Origin: Streptomyces sp. TSRI0281
GTDB taxonomy: Bacteria; Actinomycetota; Actinomycetes; Streptomycetales; Streptomycetaceae
Assembly: GCF_001905125.1 (NCBI RefSeq)
Contig: NZ_LWLE01000016.1
Coordinates: forward strand, 56,539-120,538
Reading direction: 5' to 3'
DNA: 64,000 nucleotides
The notes below the pieces were generated by a model. The model ran no database searches. It was not told the origin of the DNA and was given only the letters and a program-made list of their open reading frames with translations. The translations under genes and the position numbers were made by a program. Of this stretch, positions 45,461 to 54,917 are shown one piece after another; the first letter of the stretch is position 1; each line of letters begins with the position of its first letter.

Positions 45461-45578
45461 CGGGACGACCGTCACCCCCGCGATCAGTGGAATGTTCCAA
45501 TGCGGCTACTTGCGTTCGGTCAATTCGCGCCAATTTACCGAAAAGGCACTCTGTTGCCGCCGTTCTCGGTCGCGGTGC

Positions 45579-46682
45579 CTATTCCGCCTGGCGCGGCAGC
45601 CGCAGACGTAGCTCGTAGCCGCCGTCGGCGGTGGGGCCCGATTCGAGCGTGCCGCGCAGGATATCGGCTCGCTCGCGCAGACCCATGAGTCCGTGGTGCG
45701 AGCCGGGCAGAGGGAGCGCTGGCCGGGGCGCGGAGGTATTGGTCACGGTGACGCCGAGGCCGTCCTGGTCGTGCCACAGCAGGATGGCCGCCGTGGCGCC
45801 AGGGGCATGTTTGCGGACGTTGGTGAGGGCTTCCTGGACGGTTCGGTAGAGGGTGCGCTGAACCGTGGCGGGGAGGCCGGCGGGAAGGCCGCCCTCCAGA
45901 CAGGCCTCGATGCCGCTGCCTTCGACCAGCCGGTGCAGGTCGGCCAGGGTGGGCTGCGGGGTGAGCTCGGTGACGGTGCCGCCGGAGAGCCGCAGCAGAG
46001 TCACCATGTGCCGCAGTTCGTCCAAGGTGCTGACGCTCAGCTCCCGGATCGTTCGCGCGGCCTCCTGCGCTTGCCTCTCCCTGGCGGACACTTGCAGTGC
46101 ACCCGCCCGTACGGCGATGAGACTTACCTGGTGGGAGACCACATCGTGCATCTCGCGGGAGAGCTGAGCCCGCTCGCGCGCGAGCACCTGCTCGGCGTGC
46201 AGGCGGCGCTCGTGGTCTCGGGACTCCTCGACTTCGGCCAGACGCAGGGCGACGTCTCCGCGGGCCTGGACGAGCTGGCCCAGGAAGACGGGGGCGGCGG
46301 CCGTGGCAAGCAGATAGACGAAGTCGACGAACGTCCGGGCCGCGCCGTCCTCTGCGTATTCGGCCAGCGGCCAGGGCGTGGCGTTGGCCGCGGCGGAGGC
46401 CAGAGCGCAGACGGTCAGCAGGAGCCGGCTACGCGCTCGCCCGGCCAGCGTGTAGAGGGTGACGAAGGGAATCAGCGTGAGTGAGAAGAACAGGGTGGCG
46501 GGCAGGCCCAGCACGAACAGAGCCGGTGGGTAGCGCCGTCGAACGACGAGGGCGGAGCACGCGAGCGCACCGTATGCCACCTCCAGGGGGCTGCCGCCAT
46601 CCAAGTTGAACCACAGATCAAGGGCTGCGAGACAGACGAGCGCGGCGTCGGTCAACGGCGCGGGTACGCGAAGCGAACGCAT
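45579..46682 (-). CDS. Sensor histidine kinase (HisKA_3/NarL-partner type)
   Basis: A 367-aa protein with four to five N-terminal membrane helices, the dimerisation/phospho-accepting motif REMHDVVSHQVSLIAV (H179), and an HATPase domain: TVQEALTNVRKHAPG (N box) and HHGLMGLRERADILRGTLES (G box). It lies 65 bases after the response regulator gene, in the same direction. No large extracellular sensor; it probably senses membrane state. In this locus the divergent S41 protease lipoprotein is the likely target gene. Confidence 0.9.
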   Translation of the reverse strand: MRSLRVPAPLTDAALVCLAALDLWFNLDGGSPLEVAYGALACSALVVRRRYPPALFVLGLPATLFFSLTLIPFVTLYTLAGRARSRLLLTVCALASAAANATPWPLAEYAEDGAARTFVDFVYLLATAAAPVFLGQLVQARGDVALRLAEVEESRDHERRLHAEQVLARERAQLSREMHDVVSHQVSLIAVRAGALQVSARERQAQEAARTIRELSVSTLDELRHMVTLLRLSGGTVTELTPQPTLADLHRLVEGSGIEACLEGGLPAGLPATVQRTLYRTVQEALTNVRKHAPGATAAILLWHDQDGLGVTVTNTSAPRPALPLPGSHHGLMGLRERADILRGTLESGPTADGGYELRLRLPRQAE

Positions 46683-46747
46683 CGCTCGCACTCGGGCAGG
46701 CCGTCTGCCCTTGGGCAGGAGAACCCGTGCAGCTCCTGCCGTCCGTC

Positions 46748-47443
46748 TCACCGGCGAGGTCCGGGCAGAGGCCCTTGCACGGACCTCCGCCAGGCCGACC
46801 CGGCACGCAGAAGTCCGGCCCGCTGAGCAAGCAGCGCCGCCTGGACCCGTCCAGCCACTTGCAGCTTGGTCAGGATCGCGCTGACATGGTCCTTGACCGT
46901 GCTCGCGCTGAGGTGGACGCGGGCACCGATGTCGGCGTTCGACAGGCCTTCGGCGACCAGAAGGAGCACTTCGCGTTCGCGGTCGGTCAGCAGAAGCAGG
47001 CGCGGCATGTCTTCGTCGGTGCTGCTCTCCTTGGGCATTGCATGGACGATGGCGCTGGATGCTTTGGGGGAAAGTACGACGCCGCCCGCTGCGAGCGTGC
47101 GGACCAGCTGGCCGAGCTGCTCGGGTTCGGTGTCCTTGAGGATGAAGCCGGCTGCCCCGGAGCGCAGCGCTTTCATGACGTACTCGTCGGAATCGAACGT
47201 GGTCAGCATGGCGACTACTGGCGGTTCGGCCATGGAGCGGATCTCCCGCAGAACGGCGAGTCCATCGGTATCGGGCATGCGGATGTCGAGCAGGACGACA
47301 TCTGGCCTCGCCCGGCGCATCGTGTCCACCGCCTGGCCACCACCGCAGGTGGCGACGACCTCGATGCCGCCTACCGCATTCAGGATGAGCTCGAACCCGG
47401 ACCGGATCAGGGCTTCGTCGTCCACCACCAGTACCCGGATCAC
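46748..47443 (-). CDS. NarL/FixJ family response regulator
   Basis: A 231-aa protein from GTG 47443 (GAGAGGAGG upstream). Receiver domain MIRVLVVDDEALIRSGFE with phosphorylation site D53 (VVLLDIRMPD), and a LuxR-type helix-turn-helix, LTDREREVLLLVAEGLSNAD...LSASTVKDHVSAIL. Partner of the kinase downstream. The promoter faces the S41 protease gene across a GCTGCC repeat. Confidence 0.93.
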   Translation of the reverse strand: MIRVLVVDDEALIRSGFELILNAVGGIEVVATCGGGQAVDTMRRARPDVVLLDIRMPDTDGLAVLREIRSMAEPPVVAMLTTFDSDEYVMKALRSGAAGFILKDTEPEQLGQLVRTLAAGGVVLSPKASSAIVHAMPKESSTDEDMPRLLLLTDREREVLLLVAEGLSNADIGARVHLSASTVKDHVSAILTKLQVAGRVQAALLAQRAGLLRAGSAWRRSVQGPLPGPRR

Positions 47444-47457
47444 CTGTACCTCCTCTC

Positions 47458-47492
47458 GCTGCCGCTGCCGCTGCCGCTGCCGCTGCCGCTGC
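47458..47492. repeat. GCTGCC hexanucleotide tandem repeat
   Basis: Nearly six units of GCTGCC directly upstream of the response regulator ribosome site. Changes in unit number could change promoter spacing for the divergent genes. Confidence 0.85.
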
Positions 47493-47648
47493 GGATCGGC
47501 GCGGACAAGGACAGAGACGGAACCCATCGCCGCACCTGCCGCGCGTGCGCCCGACCGCCACCCGGCGGGTCGAGGCCCACCGACCGGCGGGGTCGCCCCC
47601 AGCTTCCGGCGGATGGCGATCGCCCCGCGCAGCCAGCAGCTTAGACGG

Positions 47649-49178
47649 ATGAACAGGAACGCACATACGGCCGGTACCCCCAGGGGCGCCAAATGGTTCG
47701 CGGGCAGCGCCCGCAGGGGACTCATCGTGACTGCTGCCGCACTGGCCGTCATGCTTACGGCCTGCGTCATGGACGGCGGCGGTGGCTCCGCCCACCCATG
47801 GCCGAGCGACATCGACGGCACGTGGCAGAGCGCCGGATACGGCACCGTCTACGTGATCAAGCAGAACAAGCACAGCGGTGTGCGGGAGCTTTCCGTCTAC
47901 GAGAATTCCGGCACGAGCTGTGTCAAGGGCGATGCCATGACGGCACTCGGCGGCGAGCGTGACAGCGGAGGCGCGGTGTCCTTCGGCGAGGACGGTGACC
48001 GCGAACTGACCGTCCGCAGGCAGGGTGGCCACCTGCTCGTTCAGGAATTCGGCTCGGTCGGTCACATCAGGATGAACCGCCTGACGGCGCTCCCGCACTG
48101 CCCGTCCGAGACACCGAACGACGGCCCCGCCCGTCGTCTGAAGACCTTGGACGCGTTCTGGCAGAACCTGTCGGAGCACTACCCTCCTTACGCGCACCGA
48201 CGCCTCGATCTGCGTGACCGGGAACGTGACCACGCGACCCTGAAAGGCAACAACACCGACCGCACGCTGGAAGCTCTGCTGCGACGTACCGTCCGCAAGC
48301 TGGGTGACATGCACACAGGCATCACCTGGGAGGGCGAGAGCAGCTACGGACTGCGGCCAGGCACCCGCGATTCGGCCGATCTGACCGACGCCGATATCGA
48401 AGCCGCACGGTCCGCCATCAAAGTCCGGCTGGGAGCCGAACTGCGGCCGGTCATCGAGGGAAAGGTGGAGTACGCGACCGGCTTGCCGGGCGGAACAGGC
48501 TACCTGCGGATCACTCAACTCGAGGAGCTCGACGGCGAGGAAAGCAGCTACGACGACGACCTCGCGCGGTTCAAACGTGCCCTGGATACAGTATTCACCC
48601 AGGGCGCGAGGGATCACTGGCGCGGCCTGATTCTCGATCTGAGGCTCAACGACGGCGGACACGACGCACTCGGGCAGGAACTTGCATCCCGTCTGACCAG
48701 GCATCCACATGTGGCGTTCAAGAAGCGCGCCCGCGATCTCAGCGCCCCCAGCGGATTCACCCCGTACGAGACGGTGAACGTCAGACCCAGCAGATACCCG
48801 GGCTTCCACGGGCGGCTCGCGCTGCTGGTCAGCGACCTGACCGTCAGCGCCGGCGAGACGACAGCGATGACCCTGCTGAACCGCAGCCCGGCACCCACAC
48901 TGATCGGCCGCGACACACAGGGCATCTTCTCCGACCAGCTGTCACGAACCCTGCCCGGAGGCCCGTCACTTGACCTCAGCAACGAGGACTACCGCAACTC
49001 CGCCGGGCAGAGTTTCGAAGGCCGTGGTCTTCCCGTCGACGCCCGGTTCCGTACGCCTGTCTTCACGTCCGCCGAGCTCGAAGACGGCTGTGACTCCGCC
49101 CTTGCCATGGCCCTCGACGACCTCGGGCACAGGAAGGCCGGCACAACACCTCGGTGCCCCACGAAGAGCGGCGGATAG
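47649..49178 (+). CDS. S41 family (C-terminal-processing-type) protease lipoprotein
   Basis: A 509-aa protein with a lipobox, AVMLTAC (C39), so it is anchored outside the membrane. The N-terminal part (about 45-150) is a beta-rich domain not recognised. The S41 core has GYLRITQLEEL, LILDLRLNDGGHD and LTVSAGETTAM with the nucleophile S400, then PTLIGRDTQGIFSD, where family members carry the catalytic Lys/Arg region. There is no PDZ domain, as in tail-specific-protease relatives of Streptomyces. Divergent from the two-component system. Substrate unknown. Confidence 0.82.
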   Translation: MNRNAHTAGTPRGAKWFAGSARRGLIVTAAALAVMLTACVMDGGGGSAHPWPSDIDGTWQSAGYGTVYVIKQNKHSGVRELSVYENSGTSCVKGDAMTALGGERDSGGAVSFGEDGDRELTVRRQGGHLLVQEFGSVGHIRMNRLTALPHCPSETPNDGPARRLKTLDAFWQNLSEHYPPYAHRRLDLRDRERDHATLKGNNTDRTLEALLRRTVRKLGDMHTGITWEGESSYGLRPGTRDSADLTDADIEAARSAIKVRLGAELRPVIEGKVEYATGLPGGTGYLRITQLEELDGEESSYDDDLARFKRALDTVFTQGARDHWRGLILDLRLNDGGHDALGQELASRLTRHPHVAFKKRARDLSAPSGFTPYETVNVRPSRYPGFHGRLALLVSDLTVSAGETTAMTLLNRSPAPTLIGRDTQGIFSDQLSRTLPGGPSLDLSNEDYRNSAGQSFEGRGLPVDARFRTPVFTSAELEDGCDSALAMALDDLGHRKAGTTPRCPTKSGG

Positions 49179-49236
49179 GTCTGGTTGTTGATGCGATCTC
49201 GTCAAGGACACCGTCGGCCTGAAGGTACGGCTACTC

Positions 49237-49556
49237 GGCGCTGTCACGTTGGCTGGTTGAGTGGGATGATCTTCGGGTTGATCATGCTGGAGAGGGTTGT
49301 CCGTGGGGGACGGTCGCCGTCGTACAAGGGCCATCGGTGCCCGGTCGAGGTGATCTCCCACTGTGTGTGGCTGTACTTCCGGTTTCCGCTGTCCTTCCGT
49401 GAGGTGGAGGAGCTGATGCTCGAGCGCGGTGTCGTCGTCTCGCATGAGACGGTCCGCCGCTGGTGTGCCAAGTTCGGGCAGTGCTACGCCAGCGCGCTGC
49501 GCCGCCGGCAGCCCCGGCCGGGCGACAAGTGGCATCCGGACGAGGTCTTGAAACGG
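49237..49556 (+). mobile_element. IS6-family element, 5' end with truncated transposase
   Basis: Begins with the terminal sequence GGCGCTGTCACGTTG (49237-49251). The transposase from ATG 49266 reads HRCPVEVISHCVWLYFRFPLSFREVEELM, ERGVVVSHETVRRWCAKFGQ and DKWHPDEV (first catalytic Asp), then departs from the family near 49556. The C-terminal two thirds and right end are missing. Confidence 0.8.
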
Positions 49557-49735
49557 CTGAAGGAGCCACACACCATCCGAGCCGTGCCGTTCCCGTCACG
49601 CACCTGTGCCGTGCCTGTGGCGAGCCTGTGTCATTCCCGCCTCAGCCTGATATGGGCGTCTCAGCGCGCCTCGCTGACGCTCCGTCGAACGTTCCGGCTG
49701 TCGCATGGGCAGCCCTCACTGCCGGTTAGGATAAA

Positions 49736-50374
49736 ATGACACACAAGGGACGCATCGTCTTCGTGGTTGCCCTCACTACCCTGGGGCTCGGGCTCACGGC
49801 CTGCAACGGCGAGGACTCGGCAACGACACAGGAATCGCCTTCGGCCTCCGCCCCGGAGTCGTCCGACCCGAGCAGCAAGAGCCCGTCCGCGGGCACCGGC
49901 GACGACGCTGCCGCTCCGGCCGGTGATGTCGCCGCACCGGGCACGAAGGTCAAGATCGGTGACCGAGCGGTCCTGCCGTTCACGTACGGGACCGACAAGA
50001 AGGGCACCATCGCCGTGACTGTCACGGCGATCGAGAAGGGGGCCGAGGCCGACATGGCCGCCTTCGGCGACAAGGCGAAGGGAATGACGCCCTACTACAT
50101 CCGGATGAAGGTGGAGAACGTCGGTGGCACCGACCTGTCGTACGCGTCACTGAAACTGCGCGGAAAGCTGGATGGCAGCGGCTCCACGGGCGTAGTTCTG
50201 ATCGGCGACCTCCCGGGCAAGTGCGACAGCGAATCGGCACCCCGCGACTTCACCACCAAGGGCGCGTCGTACGAGACCTGCTCGCTCAGCGCCACGAAGA
50301 CCGATCCCATCGCGGCTGCCTCGTTCGAGGAGGGTGACGCGTACCGCGACAGCCCGGTCCTCTGGACCAGCTGA
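49736..50374 (+). CDS. Lipoprotein with DUF4352-like fold
   Basis: A 212-aa protein from ATG 49736 (TTAGGA before it). Lipobox LGLGLTAC (C23), a Ser/Asp/Pro-rich linker, then a beta-sandwich beginning VKIGDRAVLPFTYG and containing PYYIRMKVENVGGTDLSYASLKLRG, as in extracellular DUF4352/immunoprotective-type lipoproteins. Two Cys (KCDSES, ETCSLS) probably pair. Function unknown. The junction with the IS6 remnant is about 180 bases upstream. Confidence 0.8.
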   Translation: MTHKGRIVFVVALTTLGLGLTACNGEDSATTQESPSASAPESSDPSSKSPSAGTGDDAAAPAGDVAAPGTKVKIGDRAVLPFTYGTDKKGTIAVTVTAIEKGAEADMAAFGDKAKGMTPYYIRMKVENVGGTDLSYASLKLRGKLDGSGSTGVVLIGDLPGKCDSESAPRDFTTKGASYETCSLSATKTDPIAAASFEEGDAYRDSPVLWTS

Positions 50375-51110
50375 CCACCCGTTCCCGTGTCCGCGCGCCG
50401 GGCATCTCGTCCTTGACGGAATGCCCGGCCGGAGTCCGGCCCGCGCTCTACAGCTTTCCGGCGAGCAGCACCGTGCGGTGGCCGCCCAGCCTGAGGCCGA
50501 CCTCACCGGTGAAATCGGACGTGAGTTCCGCCCAGCCCCAGAACGTGAACCCGAGGTGCCCGCACGTAGTAGTCGTCCTCCCAGCTCCACCGGTCGATCC
50601 CGGGCGGCAGGGCGCAGGACGGGCCGTGCACGAATCCTTCGCCCCTTCCTCGGCCCAGTCCTGGAACCGCCCCTCAGGGGTCCCAGGCGGACTCGATGGG
50701 CTCCCACACCTCGTCGCCCCCTGACCCTCCCCGCCGTAGCCGCGCTCCTGTGCGCGCTCCACGACCTCGACGACCTCGCAGCTATGGGCCTGCACCCCAC
50801 CCGGCACACCACCCGCGTCAGCGCAGCCACCACCGGCACCACCCCCGTCACCCTGGAACTGTCCGACACATCCGACCGGGGGAACTGACGTGGCCGCCCG
50901 CCGACTGCGCCTGCTTCTCCGCCACCTGACCCTGCGCACCCTGGGAAACACCGCACTCCTCCAGCAGCACCCCCACCACCAGGCCCACCGGCCGCCCTGC
51001 GCACCCCGCTGCACCGAACAGATGCCGTGCGTGCCCCGGCCCCGCACGGGCGAGGAGTAGGCCGCCCGGACTGCCTGCCGCGCCGCTGTACTTCCGGGAT
51101 CGCAGGATCG
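50375..51110. other. Decayed genes and a small frame
   Basis: The reverse strand 50448-50700 reads HLGFTFWGWAELTSDFTGEVGLRLGG and other pieces in different frames, a dead gene of unknown family. Forward, LPAVAALLCALHDLDDLAAM ends at 50888 and a 56-codon frame (GTG 50890 to TAG 51060; MAARRLRLLLRHLTLRTLGN...) follows. Neither has a clear ribosome site or family. Confidence 0.4.
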
Positions 51111-51114
51111 GGGT

Positions 51115-51275
51115 GTGGAGTCCCCGATCAAGGTGGCGCTGGCCAACGCGGTGCCGGTACGGCCCGCAGGCGACGGCTGGTTCTACGAGCCGAAGTTCGA
51201 CATCCACAGAATGGTGCTGCGCCGCAGAGGAGGACAGTGTGGTGCTGCACGCGAGGTCCGGGCGGGTCGTCACCA
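51115..51275 (+). pseudogene. ATP-dependent DNA ligase N-terminal fragment
   Basis: Starts GTG 51115: ESPIKVALANAVPV, then WFYEPKFDIHRMVLRR with the catalytic lysine motif (KxDG changed to KFDI), then a frameshift and DSVVLHARSGRVVT in another frame. It ends where the reverse-strand membrane protein gene begins. About 40 bases before the start match those before the ligase at 52246. Confidence 0.8.
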
Positions 51276-51989
51276 GAAGGTCCACACCACCCAAGTGATG
51301 ACGGCCAGGAGAACTCCGGCAGCCATCAAGGGCAGACCCCAGCGCCTCCGACGGGCGAAAGAACCGGAGTAGCTCGCGTGGTTACTCAGGGCACTGGGGC
51401 CGTCGGCCCCCTGTGAACCCGCGGTTTGCCCCACGATGGTTACCATCGGGCCCTCCCTTGGAGACCATGTCCATTCTCCGGTCTCCAGCCGGGCGCCTTC
51501 CCGCAGTCCTCCGCCGCCGTCCCGGCGCCATCGGATTCCTCCGGCATCGGTGAACTCGACGTTCAACTGCATCGGTGACCTTGTGGCGGTCTGTGCCTGC
51601 TGCTGGGGGAGAGGAAAGGACCGGGAGCTGGACGATGGGATGCTTCCCGAGATACTCACGACCCGGGCGTCGGCGATCTGCGCGCCAAGGTCCAGAACAG
51701 GTTGGTTGCTCAGGTTGGTAACCAAGAGTTCAGCAGTCTGCAGGCCCTCGGCGAGAGCGGAAGACCTCATGACGACGCGAATATCGATCACGGACGCTTG
51801 GGCAAGAATTTCTGCTCGATCGAGGTCCGCCTGCCGGGCCGCCATCTGCCGTTCAAGGATTTCCAGACGGCGCTCCTTCGCTTCGAGTACTGCGGCCAGA
51901 CGCACTTGGTGCCGGTGGGCAAGGAAACTTACCGTCAGCGCTCCGAAGGCGATCAGTGCGGTGACGATGATGCCGATGGCTTCGATCAC
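51270..51989 (-). CDS. Membrane protein, unknown function
   Basis: A 239-aa protein with a membrane helix at each end (IGIIVTALIAFGALTVSFL and LPLMAAGVLLAVITWVVWTF), a coiled-coil segment (VLEAKERRLEILERQMAARQ) and a central beta-rich domain. The C-terminal codons overlap the broken end of a ligase fragment on the other strand, so the insertion of this gene may have truncated the ligase. No family is recognised. Confidence 0.7.
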   Translation of the reverse strand: MIEAIGIIVTALIAFGALTVSFLAHRHQVRLAAVLEAKERRLEILERQMAARQADLDRAEILAQASVIDIRVVMRSSALAEGLQTAELLVTNLSNQPVLDLGAQIADARVVSISGSIPSSSSRSFPLPQQQAQTATRSPMQLNVEFTDAGGIRWRRDGGGGLREGARLETGEWTWSPREGPMVTIVGQTAGSQGADGPSALSNHASYSGSFARRRRWGLPLMAAGVLLAVITWVVWTFW

Positions 51990-52245
51990 GAGAACACTCT
52001 GGCGATTCCATCCGTCGTAGTCAGCCGGTCTCGTGAATCAAAGCCAGTCCAGAGCCAGAACGAGCCGGTCACTGCGGCGTCGCGCCACGCTGTGCGACCA
52101 TGCCGCGCGTCCGCAGGCACCCGCAATCGGGCCCGGCCGGGACCACGGCGCACCGCGCTGCACCCGCGGGCCGGGGCCGGTAGGCGGTTGGGCCGCACGG
52201 ACCGTCCGCCGCGCCGCTGTACTTCCGGGGTCGCAGGATCGGGGT

Positions 52246-53112
52246 GTGGAGTTCCCGATCAGGGTGGCGCTGGCCAGGGCGGTGCCGGTGCTGCCGCGCG
52301 GGCCGGGCTGGTGGTACGAGCCGAAGTTCGACGGCCACCGGATGGTGCTGCGCCGCACGGAGGACAGTGTGGTGCTGTACGCGAGGTCCGGACGGATCGT
52401 CACCAGCCACTGGATGGACCTCGCGACCGCCGGCATGCACGCCCTGGCCCCGGGGACGGTCCTGGACGGCGAAGCCGTCATCTGGAAAGACGGCCGCCTC
52501 GACTTCAGTGCGGTCCAGTCCCGTGCCGCCTCCACCCTGTCCCGCGCCCGTACCCTTGCCGCGTAGTACCCCGCCTCCTACATGGTCTGGGACGTCCTGC
52601 ACCACCCCGCCCACGGCGATATCACCGCCCGCCCCTACACCGCCCGCCGCGCCCTCCTGGCCGAGCTCCTGGAGGGTGTCGGTCCGCCGGTTCAGGTGGT
52701 GCCGTCGAGCGGCGACTACGAGGTGGCACGAGCGTGGTACGAGTCGTTTCGGTCGCTGAGGATCGAGGGGATCGTCGCGAAGCGGGATGCCCCCTATCCC
52801 GCCGGCAGGCGTGGCTGGGTGAAGGTGGGACACGCCGACACGGTCGAGGCCGCGGTCGTGGGGTTCACCGGTCCACGGGCCCGGCCCCGGCGTCTGGCTC
52901 TGGCCCCGGTAGGGGAGGGCGGGGTGCGGCTGTCGGCACGTCTCGCCGCGGGGCTGGCCGCGCGGATCGGCCGGGAGCTCGCCGGAGCGGGCGAGACCGG
53001 TGGGGGAGTGGTCGAGGGGGAGGCATACACCGGCCTGGCTGCGGCTCTCGTGGTCGAGGTTCTCGCCGGGGCGGGCCGCCACGGCGTCCTGACCGTCACG
53101 CGTATCCGCTGA
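52246..53112 (+). pseudogene. ATP-dependent DNA ligase, nearly full length, internal TAG
   Basis: From GTG 52246: EPKFDGHRMVLRR with catalytic K27, TVLDGEAVIWKDGRLDF, then TAG at 52564-52566 after ARTLAA, then the same frame continues PASYMVWDVLHHP, IEGIVAKRDAPYPAGRRGW and the OB-fold to TGA 53112. About 288 codons, matching small Streptomyces LigC/LigB-like ligases without extra domains. Only the amber codon spoils it. Without suppression the product is dead; a start after the stop would lack the active site. Confidence 0.85.
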
Positions 53113-53437
53113 CGCGCCGGCCACGGGTGACCTGTTGCAGCGATGGTTGAGCGATTCTCACCGAACATTGAGTGCGGGCCGCGTCCCTGTGCCGGGACAC
53201 GTCAGTTGCCACCTGGACACGCTTGTTGTCACCGCGGGCGCGAGCCAGGTCGGGGCTGTGCCGCTCGATGATCTCTTCGTGAGCGGCCAGGCCGAGTGTT
53301 TGGCAGTGGCCGCCGAGGGCGACTTGAATCGGGGAGGGTTTGCCAGCCACTCGGCGCAGGGGCAACGCCCCTGCTTCGTCAACGAGCGGTTCGAGGGTGC
53401 CGGTCGCGGCCGACTTCCTGGCCAAGGACCTCGACAA
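53113..53437 (-). other. Reverse frame with coding-like composition, uncertain
   Basis: An open frame reads LEPLVDEAGALPLRR, ALGGHCQTLGLAAHEEIIER and SPDLARARGDNKR with GC-rich third positions. There is no good start or known family. Possibly a gene remnant. Confidence 0.35.
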
Positions 53438-53510
53438 GGGTCAGGCTCGGCACAGCAGGTCTCAAGGTGCTCCTGGTCACGGGCAGGCCGTCACCGGGAG
53501 CACCGTGTGC

Positions 53511-53882
53511 TCAGCTCGCGGCCCGCGAGTCGAAGTCGACCATGAGGTCGAGGTCGGCCAGGCAATGGTCGTCAACGGTGAACAACAGAACCTGCACGTC
53601 GATCCTGCCCCGCGAGGTCTCCTTGGGGAGATCCATGGTGAGGGTCAGCTCGACCGCGCCGCGCGCGATGGGCCCCTCGCCGGGGCCCGGGACAGCGGTC
53701 AGGCTCCAGTCGGACGTGTCCCCCCTCAGCTTCTTCAACAGGTCGTACTGCTTTTCGAACGGCTTGGCCATGTCGGGCTTGACCCAGACCTTGACGTAGG
53801 CGCCGTCAACGATCTTCCCCGCGGACATCGCCCTGATGACGGCCTTCAACGTGCTGCCTGGTGCCGGAGGGTCCGGCGTCAT
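53511..53882 (-). CDS. ML (NPC2-like lipid-recognition) domain protein, possibly 5'-truncated
   Basis: A 123-aa frame from ATG 53882. It resembles the ML/NPC2 fold: an opening TMTPDPPAPGSTLKAVI strand, KIVDGAYVKVWVKPD, EKQYDLLKKLRGD and IDVQVLLFTVDDHCLADLDL. ML proteins bind sterols or lipids in a beta-sandwich. The usual signal peptide is missing: coding resemblance continues about eight residues before the ATG (PRLGPFHIESI) and then meets a stop. Most disulfide cysteines of the eukaryotic family are absent. Confidence 0.55.
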   Translation of the reverse strand: MTPDPPAPGSTLKAVIRAMSAGKIVDGAYVKVWVKPDMAKPFEKQYDLLKKLRGDTSDWSLTAVPGPGEGPIARGAVELTLTMDLPKETSRGRIDVQVLLFTVDDHCLADLDLMVDFDSRAAS

Positions 53883-54529
53883 GGTGATGCTCTCGATGTG
53901 AAACGGACCCAGCCGCGGGACCTTGTTCCTGTAACCCCAAAATAGTCATGTACATATCGTAGCGTCACGACTCCTCAGCGTGAGCGCAGAGTTTCGCGCA
54001 ATGATCCGCTTCGGAAGCGGCGCTGGCCCCATGGCGACTGACGTGCAGACGCCCCTCCACACGGTGGAAGCTACGGGTGGCGGGGTGCCGCCTCCGGAGG
54101 TACCTACCGACCTGGCCGGGGCGGCGGTCAGACCAGGGCGACATCGTCGTCCGCAGGTCTCATGCGCCCGCGCGCGACGTCACCCCTCATGGCCACCAGG
54201 GAACCGACCGCCGAGAGATCTCGGGCGGGGATCTTCGAAACCGGTGACGGCAAGACCGGCCATGCTCCGCATGGTGACAACAACGATGGCCAAACGGTGC
54301 CAACCAGCCTGTCCCAGCACGGCAAACATGCAGGTCACGCTCAATAGACGGTGACAACTGGCGTGTCTCGGCACAGTTCCAGGTCAGAAGCCTGCCCAGC
54401 TCTCAGCTCGCGTGGCCGCGTGCCAGCTGACGCGCGGCGGGAATCGCCACACTCGTCTCTTCCGCCGATCAGTACAGCGCTCTGACCAGCGCGCTTAACC
54501 ATCGGTGAGAAAGAGCGTTTCTGGTTGCG
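53883..54529. other. Region without a clear gene
   Basis: A reverse frame near 54130-54370 has hydrophobic pieces (LAIVVVTMRSMAGLAVTGF) but no start. Otherwise nothing recognisable before the repeat. Confidence 0.35.
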
Positions 54530-54840
54530 CAACGGGTTGCGTGCACGGGGGTGCGGGGTGTTCGCGCAGGCCGGGTGCCGTGGGTCAGCGGGTGCCGGGC
54601 GCCGACACCTCTCCCCCCGCCGGAGGGGAGAGGTGTCTGTCCGCCGGCCCGGCCGTGGTGGCCGTGTACGTCTCCGGCGCCGTTGTACGTCACCGAGATG
54701 ACGTACAACGGCGAGGACCAGGAGCACGGGCACGGCATCGGTCTGCAAGAGACCCCGGGCGGGAGGGCCCGGGATCTCCGTGTGACATGACGTGACGTCT
54801 GTCCCGACCGGGTCAACGACCGGCCACGCCCGGTGTCACG
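54530..54840. repeat. Repeat R copy 3 joined to HA 3' element copy e
   Basis: Shares the R blocks with 22.7 and 24.8 kb and carries the hairpin GCCGTTGTACGTCA/TGACGTACAACGGC at 54679-54712 (loop CCGAGA), which differs from copy 1 by a paired change. Then AGACCCCGGGCG, GTGTGACATGACGTGACG and GGTCAACGACCGGCC as in copy c. Confidence 0.7.
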
Positions 54841-54881
54841 CCCCGTGGGCGCCGTACGTCCGGGCGGTGGCACCCGCGGGC

Positions 54882-54905
54882 GGCCCTGCGGTTTGCCGCA
54901 GGGCC
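54882..54905 (-). terminator. Hairpin after the small Cys protein gene (second copy)
   Basis: GGCCCTGCGG-TTTG-CCGCAGGGCC, 10-bp perfect stem, 12 bases after the stop at 54918. Confidence 0.65.
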
Positions 54906-54917
54906 CCAGAGCATCCG

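Noticed and set aside
45579..48809. Very long reverse frame (over 1000 codons) spanning kinase, regulator and protease region
   Set aside because: Only the first 1.1 kb is the kinase; the rest is an antisense shadow of high-GC genes on the other strand and in other frames.
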